Assembly (NCBI RefSeq): GCF_900182645.1
Contig: NZ_FXTA01000001.1
Location: 434,001-498,000, forward strand
Direction: 5' to 3'
Length of the DNA stretch: 64,000 nucleotides
DNA from: Flavobacterium resistens
Lineage (GTDB): Bacteria; Bacteroidota; Bacteroidia; Flavobacteriales; Flavobacteriaceae
Shown here: positions 1 through 7,613 of the stretch, piece by piece
Numbering within the stretch: position 1 is the first letter of the stretch
How the letters are laid out: every line of letters starts with the position of its first letter
Notes under the pieces: generated by a model
The model's database searches: none
What the model saw: only the letters and a program-made list of their open reading frames with translations
What the model was told of the DNA's origin: nothing
Made by a program: the position numbers and the translations under genes

Positions 1-390
1 TATTCCATTTTGAACCGCCGTTTCCTGAGAACCGATATAATCTATTTTGCCGTTGATAATAAGTTGTGGCGTATAAATAGGATCTTTTTCCATGAATTTA
101 GCGTAATCATATTGTCTTTTTGTGTTTGCTGCATTGCTAAAAACATCTTTCCAGCCTTGTTTGTCCCAATAATCAACATGATACGATAAAACAAAAACAT
201 TGCTGTCTTTGTATTCATGCTGAATTTTCCCCATCAATTCATCTGCCGGCGGACAGCTCGAACAGCCTTCGGAAGTATAGAGTTCTAAAAAGGCAAAACC
301 TTTTTTATCTTTATTATTTTGGCTGAAAATACTATTCCCAATTAAGAAAAACAGCATTATAAAAGCGCTTATTATTTTTATCTTTTTCAT
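1..390 (-). CDS. DUF1223 family secreted protein (C-terminus outside window)
   Basis: The visible 130 residues begin with a signal peptide (hydrophobic residues about 5-23, ending FSQ) and continue into a thioredoxin-like fold typical of DUF1223. The hallmark is LELYTSEGCSSCPPAD with cysteines 43 and 46 spaced like a redox pair, followed by YHVDYWD. The family has no firmly assigned reaction; the paired cysteines suggest a periplasmic redox role, which is inference. The start ATG lies at 388-390 and the reading frame runs off the left edge, so the C-terminal half is not seen. It lies downstream of, and in the same direction as, an Ohr gene, separated by about 90 bp of repeat-like sequence. 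Confidence 0.8.
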   Translation of the reverse strand, partial: MKKIKIISAFIMLFFLIGNSIFSQNNKDKKGFAFLELYTSEGCSSCPPADELMGKIQHEYKDSNVFVLSYHVDYWDKQGWKDVFSNAANTKRQYDYAKFMEKDPIYTPQLIINGKIDYIGSQETAVQNGI

Positions 391-427
391 GATTATAAAA
401 TTAAGAGTTAGACGTTATCAGTTAGGA

Positions 428-471
428 GTTAAAAGTTAGTTTCGAAAACAACTCATAACTCCTAATTCATA
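428..471. repeat. Short inverted repeat between ohr and the DUF1223 gene
   Basis: The arms TTAGGAGTT and AACTCCTAA face each other in A+T-rich sequence built from variants of 'aactcataac'. The same words recur at about 7372-7400 and 7586-7610. It may form a weak hairpin after the ohr stop, but no clear T-tract is present. Confidence 0.4.
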
Positions 472-483
472 ACTTATAACTTT

Positions 484-894
484 TTAAAGAATATTAAGCT
501 CAACATTAATGTTTCCTCTTGTCGCTTTTGAATAAGGGCAAGTTTGATGCGCCTGAGCTGCTAATGCTTTAGAAGTTTCCAGATCCAAACCTGGCAAACT
601 GATATTTAATCTTGCCTGTAAAGAATATTCGCCTTCCGTTACACATAAATCAACCTCAGCATCTACCGCAGTATCAGCTGGAAGTTTAATTCCTTGTTTT
701 GAAGCTGCGATTCCTAAAGCTCCAATAAAACAAGCAGACCAGCCCGCAGCAAATAATTGCTCTGGATTTGTCCCCGGACGTGAAGATCCTGGTGAACTTA
801 ATTTAATATTCAATTGTTCATCTGAACTTTGAGAAGCTCCTTCTCTACCACCTGTTGTGTGTGTTTTTCCTGTGTATAAAACTTTTGTTTCCAT
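484..894 (-). CDS. ohr: Organic hydroperoxide resistance protein (Ohr, OsmC superfamily)
   Basis: This 136-residue cytoplasmic protein has the full Ohr length and both peroxidatic motifs: Cys55 in FAAGWSACFIGAL and Cys119 in QTCPYSKATRGN. Ohr enzymes reduce organic hydroperoxides to alcohols with thiol reductants. The N-terminus VLYTGKTHTTGGREG is typical of the Ohr rather than the OsmC branch. It follows an alpha/beta hydrolase gene with an 80-bp gap on the same strand and probably shares its promoter at 2037-2111. A second Ohr, about 70 percent similar by eye, lies at 4417-4836, so the region carries a duplicated function. Confidence 0.93.
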   Translation of the reverse strand: METKVLYTGKTHTTGGREGASQSSDEQLNIKLSSPGSSRPGTNPEQLFAAGWSACFIGALGIAASKQGIKLPADTAVDAEVDLCVTEGEYSLQARLNISLPGLDLETSKALAAQAHQTCPYSKATRGNINVELNIL

Positions 895-974
895 GATTTT
901 TTGTGTAAAATGTTATTTGTAAAAAGTAAAATGTTAATTGTTGTTTTATTGATTTTTAATATTGTTATTGAAAT

Positions 975-1991
975 CTATTTCAAGTTATCCGCGTCGATTA
1001 TCGCTTGCGCAAATGCTTTTGGGTCTTCTTGTGGTACGTTATGTCCGATTCCTTTTAATATTCTGTGTTCGTATTTTCCTGTGAATTTGCTGGCATACGC
1101 TTTTCCATCCGCGAAAGCGCCGTCAAAATCGCTTCCAATTGTAATTGTTGGAACTTTAATCGCAGGTTTTGAAGCCAGACGTTTTTCTAGATTATCATAT
1201 TTTGATTCTCCTGCTTCAAGAGATTGTCTCCATCTGTAATTGTGAATTACGATTGCTACATGATCTGGATTATCAAAAGATTGCGCTGTTTGATCGTAAG
1301 TTGCTTTGTCGAAATTCCATAACGGAGAAGCGATTTTCCAGATTAATTTATTGAAATCATAAGTGTTTTGTGTATAACCTTGTTTTCCTCTTTCAGTTGA
1401 GAAGTAATATTGGTACCACCATCCTAATTCAGCTGTTGGTGGAAGCGGTTTTAAATTTGCTTCTAAATTTACCACTAAATAACCGCTTACTGAAACTAAG
1501 CCTTTTACGCGTTCTGGCCATAGTGCTGAAACCACAACTGCTGTTCTCGCTCCCCAGTCAAATCCGCCAATTACGGCTTTGTCTATTTTAAGCGCATCCA
1601 TAAAAGCAATAATATCACTCGCTAAAGCCGCTTGCTGTCCATTTCTGAAGGTATCTTTTGAAAGAAAGGTTGTTGTTCCAAAACCTCTTAAATAAGGCGC
1701 AAAAACGTGATATCCTTTTGCAACTAAAATCGGAACGACTTCATTATAACTATGAATATCATAAGGCCAGCCGTGAAGTAAAATTACTGGAGTTCCATTT
1801 GACGGACCTGCTTCGGTATAACCTACGTTTAATAAACCAGCGTCGATTTGTTTTAAAGTTCCGAGTGAACTGCTTGCCTCAATTGTTTGTTTTGTAGCTT
1901 GTCCGTTCGTTATATTCACATTCATAAAAAGAATGACAATTAAGATTGATTTTGCAAAAATGTTGTTTGTAATTTTTAATAGCGTTTTCAT
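975..1991 (-). CDS. Secreted alpha/beta hydrolase, epoxide-hydrolase-like
   Basis: The frame is open to 2162, but the start is placed at ATG 1991 because it opens directly into a signal peptide (hydrophobic residues 14-28, ending NITNGQ); the longer N-terminus is the upstream promoter region in translation. The mature protein has the oxyanion motif LLHGWPYD (about 71-78) and GGFDWG, in which Asp145 takes the nucleophile position. Aspartate there is typical of epoxide hydrolases and haloalkane dehalogenases, not serine esterases. The late histidine is in KGIGHNVPQEDP. The natural substrate is unknown. It has its own tandem-site promoter and leads into ohr. Confidence 0.82.
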   Translation of the reverse strand: MKTLLKITNNIFAKSILIVILFMNVNITNGQATKQTIEASSSLGTLKQIDAGLLNVGYTEAGPSNGTPVILLHGWPYDIHSYNEVVPILVAKGYHVFAPYLRGFGTTTFLSKDTFRNGQQAALASDIIAFMDALKIDKAVIGGFDWGARTAVVVSALWPERVKGLVSVSGYLVVNLEANLKPLPPTAELGWWYQYYFSTERGKQGYTQNTYDFNKLIWKIASPLWNFDKATYDQTAQSFDNPDHVAIVIHNYRWRQSLEAGESKYDNLEKRLASKPAIKVPTITIGSDFDGAFADGKAYASKFTGKYEHRILKGIGHNVPQEDPKAFAQAIIDADNLK

Positions 1992-2036
1992 AATTTTATT
2001 TTTTTTGATTAGTTGATTATCAGTTAATTTCTTCGT

Positions 2037-2111
2037 CAAAGGTATCTTGACAATCCCCGTTTTAAAAGGAGAAAAAAGGTGAAGTGGACAAAGTTTGAGG
2101 TGAAATGGACA
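2037..2111 (-). promoter_or_regulatory. Promoter with tandem AraC-type half-sites (copy C, hydrolase-ohr operon)
   Basis: On the minus strand a -7 box TACCTTTG lies at 2044-2037. Upstream of it are two direct half-sites, AGGTGAAGTGGACA (2077-2090, plus-strand reading) and AGGTGAAATGGACA (2098-2111), exactly 21 bp apart and matching at 13 of 14 bases. The gap between -7 box and first half-site is 32 bp, the same as in the two sister promoters. There is no clear TTG at -33, which fits an activator-dependent promoter. Confidence 0.72.
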
Positions 2112-2195
2112 ATTAATAATTGTGAATTGTAAATTGTTAATTATAAATTGGTTTAACCGCATTTCAACTTGAAACTTGAAACCTGAAACTTAAAA

Positions 2196-2609
2196 CTACT
2201 TTTTCAAAACCAAAACCGGTTTTCCTTTTTCAACAACATATGTTGCCAATTCAGAAGCTTTTGTATTTGTATTATTTCTTGCTGAATGCACAACGCCTGC
2301 TGGAATAAAAAGAACTTCTCCAGCTTTTAATGTCACCGGCGCCTGACCTTCAACTTCATATTCTAATGAACCTTCGAGTACATAAATAATCTCTTCGCCC
2401 GGGTGAAAATGTTTCCCGAAAGCCGAATAGGCTTCAAAATCTATTCGGGCCTGAACCGCTTCGCGTCCTGGAACGCTTAAATCATGTTTTTGTAAATCGG
2501 TACGTTTTATTCCGTTTTGAGCTGCAATTTGATTCGGAATCAAAAAGGCAATGATTCCTAAAATGATGATCGCGATTATAACCCAGGTTTTTTGTTTTTT
2601 CGTTTCCAT
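2196..2609 (-). CDS. Cupin-domain protein with N-terminal membrane segment
   Basis: Residues 9-31 form one hydrophobic segment ending IAAQ, which is either a signal peptide or an anchor facing the periplasm. The rest is a single small cupin barrel with the two conserved motifs: motif 1 HFHPGEEIIYVLEG, supplying metal-binding histidines and glutamate, and motif 2 LFIPAGVVHSARN. Such proteins bind a metal and often a small ligand; the substrate cannot be named. It starts 34 bp after the epoxide hydrolase gene at 2644-3954 on the same strand, so the two likely form one operon. Confidence 0.85.
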   Translation of the reverse strand: METKKQKTWVIIAIIILGIIAFLIPNQIAAQNGIKRTDLQKHDLSVPGREAVQARIDFEAYSAFGKHFHPGEEIIYVLEGSLEYEVEGQAPVTLKAGEVLFIPAGVVHSARNNTNTKASELATYVVEKGKPVLVLKK

Positions 2610-2643
2610 AACTTTTTATTTAGTGATTAGTTAATTTTTAGCA

Positions 2644-3954
2644 TTAGTGTTTTCCTCTTAGTCCTCTAAAAGCGTCGCGTAATTCAACTGTAAAGATTTG
2701 TGGTTCTTCCCATGATGCGAAATGTCCGCCTTTGCTTACTTCATTGTAGTAAGACAGGTTTTTATATGCTTTTTCTGCCCAGCTTTTTGGTGCCTGATAA
2801 ATCTCTCCAGGAAAAACTGTAATCGCAACCGGAATTTTAATATCGGCTGTTTTTTGTTCCAAAGCATTGAAATTGTTATTGTTATTTTCCCAATACAATT
2901 GTGCCGAAGAATTAGCTGTATTTGTCAGCCAATACAATGAAATATCATCCAGCATTTCGTCTTTTGTAAGCGATTTTTCGGCATTTCCTCCGCTGTAAGT
3001 CCAATCGTTAAATTTGTCTAAGAAAAACGAAGCCAAACCAACCGGAGAATCCGTCAATCCATAACCCAAAGTCTGCGGACGCGTTACCATCATTCCAGCA
3101 TAACCGCCACCTTTTGTATATAATTTGGTAAGCGAATTAAACGCTGCTTTTTCCTTAACCGATAATCCTGCGGGAGCTGAATCACCATTTTTTAAAGCTT
3201 TGGCAATATCTGCAGGAACTGTTGCCGGCATGTTTACATGAATTCCCAATAAACCTTCCGGAGCTTGGCGTGCCATAGCATCGGCAATTACAGAACCCCA
3301 GTCACCACCTTGTGAAACATAATGTTTGTAACCCAAACGTTTCATTAAAACATCCCAGGCGTTTCCAATTTTTTCTGGTCCCCAACCTGTTCCTTTTGGT
3401 TTTTCAGAAAAACCGTAACCTGGCATTGATGGAATAACTAAATCAAAAGCATCTTCCGCTTTTCCTCCATAAGCAGTTGGATCTGTTAATGGTCCAATTA
3501 CTTTTAAAAGTTCGAAAAATGAACCCGGCCATCCGTGAGTAATAATCAACGGTAAAGCATTTTTTTGTTTTGATTTGATATGGATGAATTGAATATCCAG
3601 TCCGTCGATGTTGGTTACAAATTGAGGAAGTGCATTTAATTTATCTTCTGTTTTATGCCAGTCGTAATCGGTTCCCCAATATTTAACCAAGTTCTGAATC
3701 TGATCTAGTTTTACTCCCTGCGCTTGATCTGTTACCGTTTCTTTTTCTGGCCATCTGGTAGCATTTACACGATTGCGAAGATCTGTAATCGCTTCCTGTG
3801 AAATGCTAATATGATACGGACGAATTAAAGTAGCATCTGACGGAGAAGATTGTTTCTCTTTATTTTGAGCAAAAGAAACGGAAGCTGCCAACATAAAAGC
3901 GCCGGTTGCAATTACGTTTATAAAATTGTGTCTGTTTTTTTGAAGTGTTTTCAT
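2644..3954 (-). CDS. Secreted epoxide hydrolase family protein (EHN domain)
   Basis: A signal peptide (residues 14-30, ASVSFAQ) is followed by the epoxide-hydrolase N-terminal domain (about 43-155, beginning IRPYHISIS and including RWPEKETV and YWGTDYDWHKTE) and the alpha/beta core. The oxyanion motif HGWPGSFFELLK is at 140-151, nucleophile Asp218 is in QGGDWG, and the late catalytic histidine is in KGGHFASWEEP. The family opens epoxides to diols. The substrate here is unknown, and export suggests an external or periplasmic compound. A close paralogue lies at 4952-6235. It has tandem half-sites in its promoter (3998-4072). Confidence 0.88.
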   Translation of the reverse strand: MKTLQKNRHNFINVIATGAFMLAASVSFAQNKEKQSSPSDATLIRPYHISISQEAITDLRNRVNATRWPEKETVTDQAQGVKLDQIQNLVKYWGTDYDWHKTEDKLNALPQFVTNIDGLDIQFIHIKSKQKNALPLIITHGWPGSFFELLKVIGPLTDPTAYGGKAEDAFDLVIPSMPGYGFSEKPKGTGWGPEKIGNAWDVLMKRLGYKHYVSQGGDWGSVIADAMARQAPEGLLGIHVNMPATVPADIAKALKNGDSAPAGLSVKEKAAFNSLTKLYTKGGGYAGMMVTRPQTLGYGLTDSPVGLASFFLDKFNDWTYSGGNAEKSLTKDEMLDDISLYWLTNTANSSAQLYWENNNNNFNALEQKTADIKIPVAITVFPGEIYQAPKSWAEKAYKNLSYYNEVSKGGHFASWEEPQIFTVELRDAFRGLRGKH

Positions 3955-3997
3955 TTTTTTTGATTTTTAAATTTGTGTTATCAGTTAATTTCTTGGT

Positions 3998-4072
3998 CAA
4001 AAGTATTTCGATAACCCTTCTTACGAAATGAGAAAATAGTCCAAACGGACGAAGTTTGGGGTGAAATGGACA
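3998..4072 (-). promoter_or_regulatory. Promoter with tandem AraC-type half-sites (copy B, epoxide hydrolase-cupin operon)
   Basis: The minus-strand -7 box TACTTTTG is at 4005-3998. Upstream lie a degenerate half-site AGTCCAAACGGACG (4038-4051) and the strong half-site GGGTGAAATGGACA (4059-4072), again 21 bp apart and 32 bp from the -7 box. The degenerate half is itself a small palindrome, GTCC-N4-GGAC. The block from about 3981 is nearly identical to that at 7273-7363. Confidence 0.72.
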
Positions 4073-4127
4073 GGCTTAAAGTTGAATTTTTATATGCTTT
4101 TCAGTATTGATTCAGTATCAATGCTCG

Positions 4128-4346
4128 TTATTCATTTTTGTTCAGCCAATAAGAAACCAATGAAGCTACTTTCGGTCCAATTACCAAAATAATCGGAATA
4201 ACAATAGTGTAAGCTATCAACCAAGATTTCAGCCATTTGAATAAAAACTTTTCATTGTAACCAATATTAATGCTGATGAGTGTAAAAGAAATAAGGCCTG
4301 TAATAATAAAGCCCATAATGATAGCGGTAATAACTTTTTGTTTCAT
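4128..4346 (-). CDS. DUF2798 family small membrane protein
   Basis: This 72-residue protein has two transmembrane helices (about 4-24 and 40-63) separated by the conserved stretch NIGYNEKFLFKWLKSW, which matches the DUF2798 pattern (TxxNxGxxxxFxxxWL). No function is established for the family. The ATG at 4346 is preferred over a TTG nine bases upstream because the product then begins MKQKVITA. It is flanked by a terminator belonging to the upstream ohr gene, so it is probably expressed separately from that operon. Confidence 0.75.
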   Translation of the reverse strand: MKQKVITAIIMGFIITGLISFTLISINIGYNEKFLFKWLKSWLIAYTIVIPIILVIGPKVASLVSYWLNKNE

Positions 4347-4357
4347 AATTCTCAAAT

Positions 4358-4399
4358 TAAAAAGGTCCTGTTTCTAAAAAAATAGAATCAGGACCTTTA
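4358..4399 (-). terminator. Rho-independent terminator after the second ohr gene
   Basis: The arms AAAGGTCCTG and CAGGACCTTT enclose a short loop. Read on the minus strand the stem is followed by a T-rich run, as expected for a terminator of the gene ending at 4417. Confidence 0.8.
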
Positions 4400-4416
4400 A
4401 GAAGATTTTCCTTTTT

Positions 4417-4836
4417 TTAAATAAGGTTGTACTCTGTTTTGACGTTGCCTTTTATAGCTTTAGAATAAGGACAAGTTTGTGATGCCCCTTCTATAATGCT
4501 TTTTGCAATTTCTGGATCTAAGCCAGGTAAGCTAATGTTTAAACGCGCCTGTAATGAATATCCATCATCACCTGAAACTAAGTCAACTTCTGTACTGACA
4601 TACTGTTCTGCAGGAAGCGTTACTTTTAAATTTGCTGCTGCTTTTCCCATCGCTCCAATAAAACAAGCTGACCAGCCTGCTGCAAATAATTGTTCCGGAT
4701 TAGTCCCAGGACCTGTTGATCCCGGACTTGAAAGTTTAATATCTAATTTACCATCTGAACTGCGAGATTCGCCTGTTCTTCCACCTGTTGTATGCGTTAC
4801 AGCTGTGTAAAGCACTTTTGAATTGTTTGTTTCCAT
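4417..4836 (-). CDS. ohr: Organic hydroperoxide resistance protein, second copy
   Basis: This 139-residue Ohr carries the peroxidatic pair Cys58 (FAAGWSACFIGAM) and Cys122 (SQTCPYSKAIKG), and closely follows the first Ohr in length and sequence. It should reduce organic hydroperoxides in the cytoplasm. It lies 115 bp after the epoxide hydrolase at 4952-6235 on the same strand, with a hairpin repeat in the gap, and is followed by a strong terminator. The probable transcript is nitrilase, epoxide hydrolase, Ohr. Confidence 0.93.
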   Translation of the reverse strand: METNNSKVLYTAVTHTTGGRTGESRSSDGKLDIKLSSPGSTGPGTNPEQLFAAGWSACFIGAMGKAAANLKVTLPAEQYVSTEVDLVSGDDGYSLQARLNISLPGLDPEIAKSIIEGASQTCPYSKAIKGNVKTEYNLI

Positions 4837-4866
4837 TTTTGATTTATTAAAATTATTGTTGTTTTT

Positions 4867-4940
4867 AAGATTCTGAGATACATAAGACTCTAAGTCTATG
4901 AGTTAAAAATCTTAGCAACTCAGCATCTTAGTGTCTTAGC
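4867..4940. repeat. Imperfect inverted repeat built on 'cttagcaactcag'
   Basis: Left-arm words (TTCTGAGATACATAAGACTC) are mirrored on the right by CTTAGCAACTCAGCATCTTA and GTGTCTTAGC. Repeats of this wording are common between Flavobacterium genes (recalled, not searched). It lies between an epoxide hydrolase and ohr in one operon and could act as an mRNA-processing hairpin. Confidence 0.5.
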
Positions 4941-4951
4941 TTCTTTTTTTA

Positions 4952-6235
4952 TTATCTAAGCGATTTGAATGCAAGACGTAGTTCTGCTGTAAATAATTGC
5001 GGCTGTTCCCAAGCTGCAAAATGTCCTCCTTTATCAACTTCGTGAAAATAAATTAGGTTTTTGAATGCTTTATGTGCCCAGGTTTCTGGCGATGTAAAGA
5101 CATCTTCCGGAAATACTGTAATAGCTACAGGCAATTTGATCTGGTCTGTTTTCATTGATGCCGAACCAACGATCTCAAAGTTTCTGTTCTCCCAATAAAT
5201 CCTTGCTGCAGAAGTGGCGCTATTTGTAAGCCAATACAATGAAATATCATCTAAAACTTCATCTTTTGTTGGCGATTGTTTAGGATCTGTTCCGTATGAC
5301 CAATTAGCAAAACCGGGATGTAAAAGAAGCCATGCAGCAAGACCGGCCGGAGAATCATTTAACGCGTAACCAACTGCCTGAGGTCTTGTAGTCATCGTCA
5401 TTTTATAAGTGAAATCGCCATCTTTAATTGATTTACTAAGATGATTAAACGAAGCACGTTCTTTTGCAGAAAAACTTTCTGGTGCTATTCCGCTTGCAAG
5501 AGCCTTTCCTCCTTCTGTTGGCAATGTTGCCGGTAAATTACTATGAATACCGAGCAATCCTTTTGGTGCTTGTAATGCCATCGAATTCACAATACCAGCT
5601 CCCCAATCACCACCTTGGGCAACATATTGTTTATATTCCAAACGATTCATTAATACAGCCCACGCTTTTGCAATGCGGTCAATATCCCATCCGGCTTCTG
5701 TTGGTTTGCCCGAAAAACCAAAACCAGGTAATGAAGGTATAATAACATCAAAAGCGTCTTCAGCTTTTCCTCCATAAGCAACTGGATTCGTTAATGGACC
5801 AATAACATTTATAAATTCAAATACTGATCCCGGCCATCCGTGACTTAAAATAAGAGGCATCGCATTCTTTTCTTTAGAGCGAACATGAATGAAGTGAATA
5901 TCGACACCGTCAATTTTAGTTACAAATTGCGGATAAGCGTTTAATTTTGCTTCCGCTTTTCTCCAGTCATAACTAGTACACCAATAATGTACTAAGTCTT
6001 TCATTTTAGACAGATTTGCTCCTTGAGACTGATCTGAAACCGTTTCTTTGGTTGGCCATTTTGTGTCCAGAATACGTTCTTTTAGATCTTTTAAATCGGC
6101 ATTCGAAATATTTATTCGATAAGGACGAATTGACTCATCTGTTTTTATTTTCTCTTGTGCTGTAACTTCACTCAACACAAGCGAGAATAGTATCACCCAT
6201 AATGTATGAGCAATGATTTTTGCTTTATTTTTCAT
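4952..6235 (-). CDS. Secreted epoxide hydrolase family protein, second copy
   Basis: The frame is open to 6328 but would overlap the nitrilase end; ATG 6235 gives a clean signal peptide (residues 8-27, ending EVTAQ) and 427 residues. The EHN domain (about 36-145, IRPYRINIS, WPTKETVSDQSQG) precedes the core with SHGWPGSVFEF (oxyanion), Asp210 in AQGGDWG (nucleophile) and a late histidine in KGGHFAAWEQP. It is a clear paralogue of the protein at 2644-3954. It begins 31 bp after the nitrilase stop, which supports one operon with a nitrilase first and Ohr last. The substrate is unknown. Confidence 0.88.
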   Translation of the reverse strand: MKNKAKIIAHTLWVILFSLVLSEVTAQEKIKTDESIRPYRINISNADLKDLKERILDTKWPTKETVSDQSQGANLSKMKDLVHYWCTSYDWRKAEAKLNAYPQFVTKIDGVDIHFIHVRSKEKNAMPLILSHGWPGSVFEFINVIGPLTNPVAYGGKAEDAFDVIIPSLPGFGFSGKPTEAGWDIDRIAKAWAVLMNRLEYKQYVAQGGDWGAGIVNSMALQAPKGLLGIHSNLPATLPTEGGKALASGIAPESFSAKERASFNHLSKSIKDGDFTYKMTMTTRPQAVGYALNDSPAGLAAWLLLHPGFANWSYGTDPKQSPTKDEVLDDISLYWLTNSATSAARIYWENRNFEIVGSASMKTDQIKLPVAITVFPEDVFTSPETWAHKAFKNLIYFHEVDKGGHFAAWEQPQLFTAELRLAFKSLR

Positions 6236-6266
6236 TTTGTTTTTTTTTGTTTTTATTCTGCAAAAA

Positions 6267-7244
6267 TTATTCTTGCAAAATGGTTTGTTCATTGCGTTCA
6301 TGAACATGAGGTTTTGGAGTTCTGTCAATCAATAAACTTAAAAGTTCGGGACGACTGTAGTGACCACTTGCATCCATAAGCCTTTTGCGGGCATCTATTT
6401 GTGCAAAGTCAATTTCGGCTATAACTTCTCCTTCTCCAGATTTAAGTGCTTCGCCAATAACTTGTCCATCAGGACCAATAATCGCTGTAAAACAGCCTTC
6501 GCTAATGGCTCCAATTGGACCGCCAGTATCTTTAGCAATTTGAGCCTGTTGCTCTTCATCTAGCCATCCCGTTGCAACAACAACAAAACATGCTGATTCA
6601 AGAGCGTGCTGACGAACATTCACTTCTGTTTGTTCACTGAACACCGAACCAAAAATAGAGCCCGGATACATAGCCGAATGTATTTGTTCTCCATCTGCAA
6701 TTAATGCATATCTGAATAATGGATTGTAATGTTCCCAACAAGCTAGCTGACCAATACGACCAACGGCACTGTCAATAGCACGCAAGCCAGAGCCATCGCC
6801 TTGCCCCCAAACCATTTTTTCATGGTAAGTTGGTGTTAGTTTTCGACGACGCTGAATAAGTGTTCCGTCTGCATCAAAAAGGAGTTGTGTATTGTAAATT
6901 GTTCCACCATCTCTTTCATTCACACCAATAGAAACTACCATGTTGGCTTCTTTTGCTGCTTTTCCTATTGCATCAGTTGCATCAGATGGAATTGTTACTG
7001 ATTCTTCAAGCAGGCGTTGATGCTCTTTTCCCATTGTAAATGGAGCCTGCAAAAAAGAGAAATAAGGATAATAGGGCACAATTGTTTCTGGAAACGTGGC
7101 AAATTGAACACCTTGTTTCCCAAGTTCAATTATTTTGTTAACCACCTTCTCTACTGTTTTATCCCTGCTATATAAGACAGGACTAATTTGTACGGCAGCA
7201 ACTTTCATAACTCGACTTGTTTCTAAATTTTTAATATTTTCCAT
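6267..7244 (-). CDS. Nitrilase family carbon-nitrogen hydrolase
   Basis: This 325-residue protein contains the complete nitrilase catalytic triad: Glu53 in FATFPETIVPYYPY, Lys135 in RRRKLTPTYHEK and Cys169 in QLACWEHYNPLFRYAL. The CWEHYNPL wording around the cysteine is that of true nitrilases (nitrile to carboxylic acid) rather than of amidases. A second start at Met13 (7208), directly before KVAAVQIS, is possible. The enzyme is cytoplasmic. It is first in an operon with an epoxide hydrolase and Ohr and has a tandem-site promoter at 7289-7363. The substrate nitrile is unknown. Confidence 0.92.
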   Translation of the reverse strand: MENIKNLETSRVMKVAAVQISPVLYSRDKTVEKVVNKIIELGKQGVQFATFPETIVPYYPYFSFLQAPFTMGKEHQRLLEESVTIPSDATDAIGKAAKEANMVVSIGVNERDGGTIYNTQLLFDADGTLIQRRRKLTPTYHEKMVWGQGDGSGLRAIDSAVGRIGQLACWEHYNPLFRYALIADGEQIHSAMYPGSIFGSVFSEQTEVNVRQHALESACFVVVATGWLDEEQQAQIAKDTGGPIGAISEGCFTAIIGPDGQVIGEALKSGEGEVIAEIDFAQIDARKRLMDASGHYSRPELLSLLIDRTPKPHVHERNEQTILQE

Positions 7245-7288
7245 TGTAATTATTTTTAAATCAACTGGTAATCAATCAATTTCTGGGT

Positions 7289-7363
7289 CAAAAGTATTTC
7301 GACAATCCTACTTACGAAATCAGAAAATAGTCCAAACGGACAAAATTTGGGGTGAAATGGACA
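7289..7363 (-). promoter_or_regulatory. Promoter with tandem AraC-type half-sites (copy A, nitrilase operon)
   Basis: The minus-strand -7 box TACTTTTG is at 7296-7289. The upstream half-sites AGTCCAAACGGACA (7329-7342) and GGGTGAAATGGACA (7350-7363) are 21 bp apart and 32 bp from the -7 box. Copies A and B differ at only a few positions over about 90 bp, whereas copy C keeps only the boxes and spacing. Confidence 0.72.
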
Positions 7364-7371
7364 GAATTGGA

Positions 7372-7613
7372 GTTATGAGTTTTGAATTATGAATTATGAG
7401 TTTTTATATGCTGGTGATTTAACCGCAATCCCGATAGCTATCGGGGGCAAAGATTTTTAACTCATCTGGCTTTATAAAAACGCAAAGATCGCAAAGCTAT
7501 GTGTATCATAACTTTGCGACCTTTGCGTATCCCGATAGCTATCGGGATTGCGCGCTTTGCGGTTAAAAAATTTTGTGGTTATAAATCAACTCATAATTCA
7601 TAACTCATAACTT
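7372..7613. repeat. Triple nested inverted repeat in the 3' region of the SDR gene
   Basis: Three pairs of arms are nested. The outer pair consists of 'gaattatgaattatgagt' words facing 'aactcataattcataac' (about 7372-7400 and 7586-7610). The middle pair is AACCGCAATCCCGATAGC at 7421 facing GATTGCGCGCTTTGCGGTT ending 7564, each arm also carrying the self-palindrome CCCGATAGCTATCGGG. The inner pair is ACGCAAAGATCGCAAAG (7480) facing CTTTGCGACCTTTGCGT (ending 7528). It fills the gap between the SDR stop and the nitrilase promoter. Confidence 0.75.

Noticed and set aside
901..1239. A plus-strand open frame of 112 codons antisense to the hydrolase gene
   Set aside because: It lies opposite a gene with a clear family match, starts outside it without a ribosome site, and its translation has no domain wording.
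1992..2162. N-terminal extension of the hydrolase to 2162
   Set aside because: The extension translates the half-sites and -7 box of the promoter, and the ATG at 1991 opens directly into a signal peptide.
4496..4810. A plus-strand open frame of 104 codons antisense to the second ohr gene
   Set aside because: It is the shadow of the opposite strand; the Ohr reading has both catalytic cysteines and the full family length.
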